From assembly GCF_001542815.1 (NCBI RefSeq), contig NZ_CP006993.1:1-64000 (forward strand): 64,000 nt of DNA. The letters run 5' to 3'. The notes under the pieces were generated by a model. That model did no database searches and was not told where the DNA came from. It worked only from the letters and a program-made list of their open reading frames with translations. Of this stretch, positions 59,049 through 64,000 are shown piece after piece (within the stretch, counting starts at the first letter, position 1; every line of letters begins with the position of its first letter). The DNA comes from Methylobacterium sp. AMS5. Its GTDB lineage: Bacteria; Pseudomonadota; Alphaproteobacteria; Rhizobiales; Beijerinckiaceae. The position numbers and the translations under genes were made by a program.

Positions 59049-59423
59049 TGGTTGATCTCTTGTCTTGTGAAGCGCTGCGCTTCGTTGCTGACAAGAATGA
59101 CTATGCACTACGAAATGTATGGATAGAACTGGTGCGTTGTGGTGCAGTATGGGGCGACATGGATATTAGGATACGTCTCCGGCACGGGACGCGGCCCCAC
59201 CCCACGGCCTCCCATGGGACCCCGCGGCAGGCCGTGGATCACCGGACCGTGCCCATGGGAAGCCGAGGAAAGCCGGACCGTGGAGGACCGTGGCCTGCCA
59301 TGGACCATACCAGGGCCCGCCCCTAGCCGTTCCTAATTCCCAGAACCGGAAGCGCGGGCTCCCATGGGGCGGACCGAGGCAAGAGAAAGGGGCGCACAGG
59401 GCGCCCCAGTCTCGTCTCGGGTC
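59049..59423. other. CCATGG-rich spacer with leader repeat
   Basis: Contains GTGAAGCGCTGCGCTTCG-type leader (59069-59094), four CCATGG sites (59212, 59253, 59298, 59362) and 36-bp element copy B. No gene seen. Confidence 0.55.
59315..59350. repeat. 36-bp spacer element, copy B
   Basis: Begins GCCCGCCCCTAGCCGTTCCT; differs from copy A at only a few positions. Confidence 0.75.
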
Positions 59424-60332
59424 TTAGGCGGCCTTCTGGATCTTCTCCTTGAGCGCCGCGGTGATCGGGGCGTCGGTCAGGGTGAAGGTGGGGTTGCGGC
59501 TCGATCCCTCGCGCTTGACAACCCCGAGGGTCTCCAGGGCCTGCATGGTCGAGGACGCTTGGGTCGGCGCGGTGCTCGCGGAGACCGTGTGGCGCGTCAG
59601 GTGCTTCCGGACCGCGATCTCGACCCCATACTTGTCCGAGGCGCACGCCTTGGCGAGTTCGAGGCTGAAGGCGTGCCCCGCGGCTTGCAGCGCGAAGATC
59701 GACTTGAGGCAGGCGCGGTTGATGGCGTTCTTGACCTCACCCGCGTCGCTGCCGAGGGCGCGCAGGATGTCGACCACTTTGTCGATGGCGTAGACGTTGT
59801 AGCGCGACCCGTCGTGCTGCGTGCGGTTCACGAAGGCGGTGTCGACAGCGGCTGCGATCAGCACGCGGGCCGGAGCCTTGGAGACGCCCATGCCCTCCCG
59901 CGCCTTCTTCAGGGTGCGCTGGATGTTGTGGCCGTCGCCTTTCTTCTGGAGCTCGAACTGGGCGCGCTCGTCGATCGCGGCGTTGATGGTGCGCTGGGCC
60001 ATCTCGATGTCCGTGTCGTCGAGCAGGTCCATCAGCTCCCGGAAGCTCGGGCCGGTCGGGGTAGCGGGCGCTTGGAGCTCGTCGCGCATCTCCTCGGCAG
60101 CGATCTCCTGAGCCACGAGATCGAGGACCGCATCGGACGCCTCGGCCTCTTGGACCGGCAGGTCTGCGAAGGTCTCTTCGAGGCTCAGTTGGATCGCGGC
60201 GAGGCGCTCGCTCTCGGCAGCGGCGTCGCGGGTGGCGATCATGGCGTCGTGCTGGAGTTCTCCGAAGTTGACGTTGATCTTCGGGGCGTCGTTCTTGAAG
60301 GACTTGCGGGTGCGAGCGGTCTTAGCGGTCAT
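59424..60332 (-). CDS. Normal-composition paralogue of protein B
   Basis: 302 residues. Middle to C-terminal part (about 150-270) aligns with protein B at 57553; the first 140 residues are extra, acidic and helical. The end HTVSASTAPTQASSTMQALE then TLGVVKREGSSRNPTFTL looks like a winged-helix. Contains ordinary numbers of Gly and Pro. Function unknown; a DNA-binding regulator is possible. Confidence 0.65.
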   Translation of the reverse strand: MTAKTARTRKSFKNDAPKINVNFGELQHDAMIATRDAAAESERLAAIQLSLEETFADLPVQEAEASDAVLDLVAQEIAAEEMRDELQAPATPTGPSFRELMDLLDDTDIEMAQRTINAAIDERAQFELQKKGDGHNIQRTLKKAREGMGVSKAPARVLIAAAVDTAFVNRTQHDGSRYNVYAIDKVVDILRALGSDAGEVKNAINRACLKSIFALQAAGHAFSLELAKACASDKYGVEIAVRKHLTRHTVSASTAPTQASSTMQALETLGVVKREGSSRNPTFTLTDAPITAALKEKIQKAA

Positions 60333-60582
60333 CTGTCTGTCTTTCGTCTGTGAAGCGCTGCGCTTCGTTGCTGACGAAGACTAGAAACGATATTTAGGCT
60401 AGGGATGCTACTGGCACGTTATGGAAGCTCTAAGCTTCTGGATACACGCTCGCGTGCTCTATATACGTGAGAGCCGATCTCCGGGCGCGCCATGGGAGGC
60501 CGAGGAGCCCCTTGGGTCGCCGGTGCCTGCCATGAAATCCCATGGGAGCCCGTGGGTCGCCGGACGCTTGGAAATCCAAGAG

Positions 60583-60662
60583 CTCCAAGTCCGCGTTCCT
60601 GTAAATAGGTATATACAGGTAGATAGTAGGTAATAGGTTTTTACAGGAACGCGGACTTGGAG
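60583..60662. repeat. Long inverted repeat with AT-rich loop, copy 3
   Basis: Perfect 23-bp arms: CTCCAAGTCCGCGTTCCTGT (60583 on) and its complement ending GGACTTGGAG (60662), around a 34-base AT-rich loop. Confidence 0.9.
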
Positions 60663-60712
60663 ATTTCCATGGGATCTCCGGCGACCCGAGGCGTTCCGTG
60701 GATCGTTCCAGG

Positions 60713-60748
60713 GCCCGCCCCTGGCCGTTCCTAAATTCCGGATCAGGA
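60713..60748. repeat. 36-bp spacer element, copy C
   Basis: Begins GCCCGCCCCTGGCCGTTCCT; slightly more diverged at the 3' end. Confidence 0.7.
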
Positions 60749-61134
60749 AGACAGACCGCTGCCGGTGCCCCTCAAGCGGTCCGGACGAGACCTCGGGGCA
60801 CCGGTCAGCAGCGTCAGCAACAAGCAGGCACAGAGAGAGCCCAGAGGCAGCTGCGCGTCCGGCGCGCTGCGCTTGCAGTGATAGAGATACAGCAGCGATC
60901 GTGGCGAGGCTACCGGATGCGTGTGGGCGTCCAAGGTGTTCGGGGATCGGTGGACGTAGAGGGAAACGGGCGCCGCGCGGCCGTGTCTATCTGATCCCTC
61001 TCCCAGCTATTCCCCACTCCCCGGCTCTCTATGGGCTCACACACGCTGGCGTCTCTCTAGGGGCTGTCTCTCCCCTCCCCTACGCGCTCCCCACAGACGC
61101 TCTCTCGCTCGTGTCTCTCTGATGCTGATGCGCT

Positions 61135-61380
61135 CTATTCGTTGGATGCGTCGCTCGCTTCGCTCAGAGCATCACACAGCGCGTTTCGTTCGTTCTGTGT
61201 CTCTCTGACGCTCTCACATGCTTCCCGACGCTCTATGAGCTTCTCATGCGATTTGCCCCTAAGACGCTCTCGATCGGGTCCATGTCTCTCTAGAGCTGAT
61301 TGATGGTTTTGGGCTGCGAAATCGGGCTGCTCGGGCTCATGTCCCCTGATGAGACATTTTCCGCAAAATCGCGTTCGCAT
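61135..61380 (-). CDS. Doubtful small ORF
   Basis: Possible 81-residue product with CGKC near the start and a charged end (RETQNERNALCDALSEASDA). No ribosome binding site; composition is partly GG/CC-poor, so it may be a remnant of the GG/CC-free gene type. Confidence 0.25.
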   Translation of the reverse strand: MRTRFCGKCLIRGHEPEQPDFAAQNHQSALERHGPDRERLRGKSHEKLIERREACESVRETQNERNALCDALSEASDASNE

Positions 61381-61443
61381 TGGATTTTGATGGGACATCC
61401 ATAGGACATCCAGGTGACATCCATGGGACATCGGTGAGACATT
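61373..61443. repeat. 11-bp iteron cluster 1
   Basis: GTTCGCATTG at 61373, then GACATC at 61394, 61405, 61416, 61427 and GACATT at 61438: five units at exactly 11-bp spacing. Confidence 0.85.
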
Positions 61444-61461
61444 CGCGGCCCTCGCCCGATA

Positions 61462-61521
61462 GTTCGCATTGAGGTTCGAGGGGACATGCAGGTGACGTCC
61501 ATGGGACATCCATGAGACAGG
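61462..61521. repeat. 11-bp iteron cluster 2
   Basis: GTTCGCATTG at 61462, then GACATG/GACGTC/GACATC/GACAGG at 61483, 61494, 61505 and 61516. Same 21-base offset from GTTCGCATTG as in cluster 1. Confidence 0.8.
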
Positions 61522-61622
61522 CCTGGCCTCTCCGGACCGTGGCCTGTGTGAGCCTGGACCAGGCTTCCATGGACCGGGTGCTCTACGAAGAAGGGGCGCC
61601 CGTGGTGCGCCCCTGTGTGGTC

Positions 61623-61976
61623 CTAGTCCTCGCTCTCCTTCCGGAGCTGCTCACGGTCGTCGAGATCATCCACGATGTCCCAGACCTTCCCCTCCCAGTC
61701 GTCGTTGTCGTCGGGGAACTCGTTCTCGCCGAGCCTGCGGAACTCTTCGACATGCGCGTTCACGGGATAGTGGAGCTTCCGGAAGGCTCTCTTGAGCTCC
61801 AGCAGCTCCTCCTCGGTGGGTGGCGTGTCTCGATCGAAGTCGATGTCCCTGGTGTCGCCTCCCGAGCCCGAGCCGCCCCGTTCGTAGCCGAAGCGCGCCG
61901 CGATCTCCTCGATGTCGCCGTCGCTGCCCTCGCTGCGCTCGTAGGTGACTTCGAGGCTGTAGTTGATGCTGGTCAT
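61623..61976 (-). CDS. Acidic hypothetical protein
   Basis: 117 residues, very acidic (DDNDDWEGKVWDIVDDLDD) with a Gly/Ser linker near the middle. Might mimic DNA, as some phage antirestriction proteins do, but that is only a compositional hint. Confidence 0.55.
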   Translation of the reverse strand: MTSINYSLEVTYERSEGSDGDIEEIAARFGYERGGSGSGGDTRDIDFDRDTPPTEEELLELKRAFRKLHYPVNAHVEEFRRLGENEFPDDNDDWEGKVWDIVDDLDDREQLRKESED

Positions 61977-62046
61977 GACGCTCTCGCTCTGTCGATAGAT
62001 GCACTATGCGCGAGAGACGTCGGCATGTCGGTTGGGAGCTCGCGGC

Positions 62047-62469
62047 TCAATACCAATACCAGTCCGCGGTCTGTGCGGGTCCGGAGAGCGGCGCCGTGGT
62101 CACGCTCTTGGTGTAGATGCAGGTCCGCTCGTAGTAGGCGGGTGGCTGGCCCTTGTAGCGCACGCAGTCGTAGACGCCGGTCCGCTTCTGCACCGTGACC
62201 ACGGTCCCCTTGGGGATGACGACGCAGCGGCGCCCGGCCGTGGCTGGGATGGTCGGTCCTTCCGCGAGCTCGGCGAAGGCACGCCGGCCGCGCGCCTGCT
62301 CCAATGGGTTCTTCTTGTCGAGCACCATCAGCATGATGCGGTCAAAATCCGCGACGCTCTGGCAGGCAGGAAGATCCCGCTTGACCGTGTAGGGGCCAGG
62401 AGCCTCGGTCTCGGCATGGGCAGCCGTGGTGAGGAGCAGGGACGCGAGGATGAGGGCATGTGTCTTCAT
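62047..62469 (-). CDS. Exported hypothetical protein
   Basis: 140 residues with a signal peptide (MKTHALILASLLLTTAAHA, cut after AHA) and four cysteines in the mature part; beta-rich (RCVVIPKGTVVTVQKRTGVY). Periplasmic, role unknown. Confidence 0.65.
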   Translation of the reverse strand: MKTHALILASLLLTTAAHAETEAPGPYTVKRDLPACQSVADFDRIMLMVLDKKNPLEQARGRRAFAELAEGPTIPATAGRRCVVIPKGTVVTVQKRTGVYDCVRYKGQPPAYYERTCIYTKSVTTAPLSGPAQTADWYWY

Positions 62470-62502
62470 GCCTTCGCATGTAGCTCGCGATCGTAGGGCC
62501 TG

Positions 62503-63033
62503 TCAGGTGGCGTCGGCGCTTTCGGCGCCCTGCTCCTTCAGCATCACCTGAATGCGCTCCCAGGTGGCCGCGTAGGTCTGTGGCAGCCGGTTCTGGTATT
62601 GGTAGTGGGCGGCGCGCTTGTAGAGCGGGTGAGCGCGGATCATGGCGTTCCTAGCCATGCTCTCGGTCGTTCGCTTCTCGTAGATGCGGGTCGCGCTTGG
62701 GTCGGTCTGCGGCTTCACGCGACGGATGGCCGGGTAGTGGACGCCCTTCTCCTGGCGTTCGATGTGGAGCGCGCGCCTGGCAGCCGAACGGGCCTCTTTG
62801 CGCTGCCATGGCGTCGGCAGATGGCAGACGCGGAGCTCGACCTCTAGGAGCGTTCGCTGGCGAGCCGAGAGACCGGTGTAGGTGAGCCTCTGCTCGATCT
62901 CCTTGCGTCGCGCCTCGATCTGCTCGGGCGTGTCGATGTAGGACGCATCGGCGTGGATGCGAGCCGCTTCTTCAGGGGTGAGACTGCGTGTGAGCGTGCG
63001 GCCGTCGGCGCGCGATTGACGCTTGATGGTCAT
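62503..63033 (-). CDS. Basic hypothetical protein
   Basis: 176 residues, Arg/Gln-rich and helical (LTPEEAARIHADASYIDTPE, YQYQNRLPQTYAATWERI). No known domain. Confidence 0.55.
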   Translation of the reverse strand: MTIKRQSRADGRTLTRSLTPEEAARIHADASYIDTPEQIEARRKEIEQRLTYTGLSARQRTLLEVELRVCHLPTPWQRKEARSAARRALHIERQEKGVHYPAIRRVKPQTDPSATRIYEKRTTESMARNAMIRAHPLYKRAAHYQYQNRLPQTYAATWERIQVMLKEQGAESADAT

Positions 63034-63091
63034 GGCTGGTTCGCGGTATAGGGTCCGAATCCCTACATCGCGAACCAGCGCGCAGGCGAAA

Positions 63092-63367
63092 TCAGTGCTT
63101 GAGACCGCCCAGACCGCGGGCGTGGTCGATCACCTGGTCGACGACGTAGGGGACGTGGCGCGCGTTCAGGGTGAGCAGGCGCTGGGCCTTGCGCAGCTTC
63201 TCCAGCCGGTCCTGGGGCTGCTGGAAGAAGGTCGAGGGCTCGTTGTCCAGGATCTCCTGGGCCGCGGCCTCGGCTAGGTCCGCGACCAGTTGCAGCGGGT
63301 CCAGCTCGTTCTGCGGCCGCAGGCCCTGATTGATGCCGAGCTCCTTGAGGATCTCCTCGCCTTTCAT
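63092..63367 (-). CDS. Hypothetical helical protein
   Basis: 91 residues from ATG 63367, helical (LKELGINQGLRPQNELDPLQ, DRLEKLRKAQRLLTLNARHV). Unknown. Confidence 0.55.
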   Translation of the reverse strand: MKGEEILKELGINQGLRPQNELDPLQLVADLAEAAAQEILDNEPSTFFQQPQDRLEKLRKAQRLLTLNARHVPYVVDQVIDHARGLGGLKH

Positions 63368-63435
63368 CACGGTGTTCCTTCTCGTCGTCGTCTCGTGGAC
63401 GTCGCTGTCGAGAGTGAGGTAGCGGCCCGATGCCA

Positions 63436-63849
63436 TCAACCCCTCCCCTTCAGCGCCTTGGCCTTCCGGCGCGCATGACGGTTGCCGGTCTGGGTTAAGG
63501 GGCGATTGAAGTTCAGGTAGTCGTCCACGATCGTTTGGGTCATCATGGTCTTCCCCTGCCGGCGCCCGTGCTCCAACGTGAGCTTCTCGATCTGCATGCG
63601 GGTGTTGGCGTCGACCCGGTAGGCGTTCGAGGCGATGTCGTGGGCCACCTGGTCCAGGTGGGCGCGGATCTCGACGGCGATGGTCTGGTCCTCGCACTTG
63701 ATGTCGACGCCAACGCCGGCGCCGCGCATCAGCAGGAAGCGCACATGCTCCTCGGCCTGGGCCTTCACCCGCTCGATCTCGTCGCCGACGACCGTGATGT
63801 CGGTGTGGCCGTCGAGGATGCGGACGGTGATGTCGGGGCGCTCAGTCAT
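63436..63849 (-). CDS. Hypothetical protein
   Basis: 137 residues, alpha/beta first half (ITVRILDGHTDITVVGDEIE), then helical with a basic end RHARRKAKALKGRG. Start overlaps the partial gene upstream. Confidence 0.55.
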   Translation of the reverse strand: MTERPDITVRILDGHTDITVVGDEIERVKAQAEEHVRFLLMRGAGVGVDIKCEDQTIAVEIRAHLDQVAHDIASNAYRVDANTRMQIEKLTLEHGRRQGKTMMTQTIVDDYLNFNRPLTQTGNRHARRKAKALKGRG

Positions 63850-64000
63850 TGGGCATGCGTCCTTGGCTGCGCAGCACCCATTCGATCTGGAGCTCGTTGC
63901 GCAGGCGGGTGAGGTAGGCGAACACGCGGGCGTAGGTCCGCGCCCCGCCGCGGGTCTTGACGTGGACGTGGACGTTGCGGATGCCCTTGGCGAAGAGATC
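63842..64000 (-). CDS. Partial gene at window edge
   Basis: C-terminal 52 residues of a leftward gene cut by the window; basic and aromatic (KGIRNVHVHVKTRGGARTYA, LQIEWVLRSQGRMPND). Not identifiable. Confidence 0.5.
   Translation of the reverse strand, partial: DLFAKGIRNVHVHVKTRGGARTYARVFAYLTRLRNELQIEWVLRSQGRMPND

Larger units (their letters stand above)
60333..61622. other. Long intergenic region rich in repeats
   Basis: No convincing gene. Holds leader repeat 60348-60373, inverted repeat 60583-60662, 36-bp copy C, two 11-bp iteron clusters (61394-61521), six CCATGG sites, and a TCTC/GCTC-rich stretch 61020-61320. Confidence 0.6.

Noticed and set aside
60583..60662. Inverted repeat as a protelomerase (N15-like) hairpin telomere
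   Set aside because: Three dispersed copies with AT-rich non-palindromic loops, and no protelomerase gene in the window.
61373..61521. Iteron clusters as a CRISPR array
   Set aside because: Units are 11 bp with 5-bp variable parts, far too short for repeats and spacers; no cas genes.

Overview
The window is most simply read as a large piece of a phage-plasmid of a GC-rich alphaproteobacterium (Hyphomicrobiales, possibly Methylobacterium-like; that host guess is inference). It carries an almost complete lambda/HK97-like siphovirus virion programme plus lysis genes, and also plasmid functions: a RepC-family initiator with a probable antisense RNA (1059-2360), a ParA ATPase with a ribbon-helix-helix partner (55327-56432), and two clusters of 11-bp iterons (61394-61521). 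I see no integrase or attachment site.

Layout. 1-2590 (rightward): XRE-like and RHH regulators, repC and a small gene. 2590-2746: two leftward tRNA genes (CAT and Ile-GAT). 2898-12865 (leftward): replication and metabolism (ATP-dependent ligase, WGR-domain protein, primase, DnaB-like helicase, PhoH, a GIY-YIG homing endonuclease). 12940-46154 (leftward): tail fibre, repeat protein, lysis cassette (holin, SAR-type endolysin, Rz/Rz1), tail tip J/I/K/L/M, tape measure, the tail chaperone pair with a -1 frameshift site, tail tube, head-tail joining proteins, glutaredoxin, major capsid, scaffold, portal, TerL and TerS. 46238-51286 (leftward): a probable modification/counter-defence operon with two ParB-type proteins, a zinc ribbon, a stand-alone ABC ATPase, a GNAT-like protein, and a protein ending in a DUF2829/Tad2 (anti-Thoeris) domain. 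51369-56641 (rightward): SF2 helicase, P-loop nucleotide kinase, kinase-fold protein, ParA and its partner. 56734-64000: an accessory region of leftward genes with very unusual base composition.

Three signals stand out. (i) Bases 56734-58262 (about 1.53 kb, coding and non-coding) contain not one GG or CC dinucleotide, so three consecutive proteins have no Gly, Pro or Trp. The neighbouring spacers (58.4-61.6 kb) are the opposite, packed with GG/CC and with 16 CCATGG palindromes. One GG/CC-free protein has a normal-composition paralogue 1.3 kb away. (ii) A 14-bp palindrome, AGTCA-N4-TGACT, recurs about 28 times, nearly always at gene boundaries, often overlapping promoters, start codons or terminator hairpins. 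It looks like a stoperator-type repressor network over the whole phage genome. (iii) Three long inverted repeats with AT-rich loops (18.35, 46.19 and 60.58 kb) and three copies of a 36-bp spacer element remain unexplained.

How the parts may work together (inference): repC and the par genes maintain the element as a plasmid, the palindrome network silences the late genes, and the accessory operons protect it. On induction the leftward late operons build and release a siphovirus particle.
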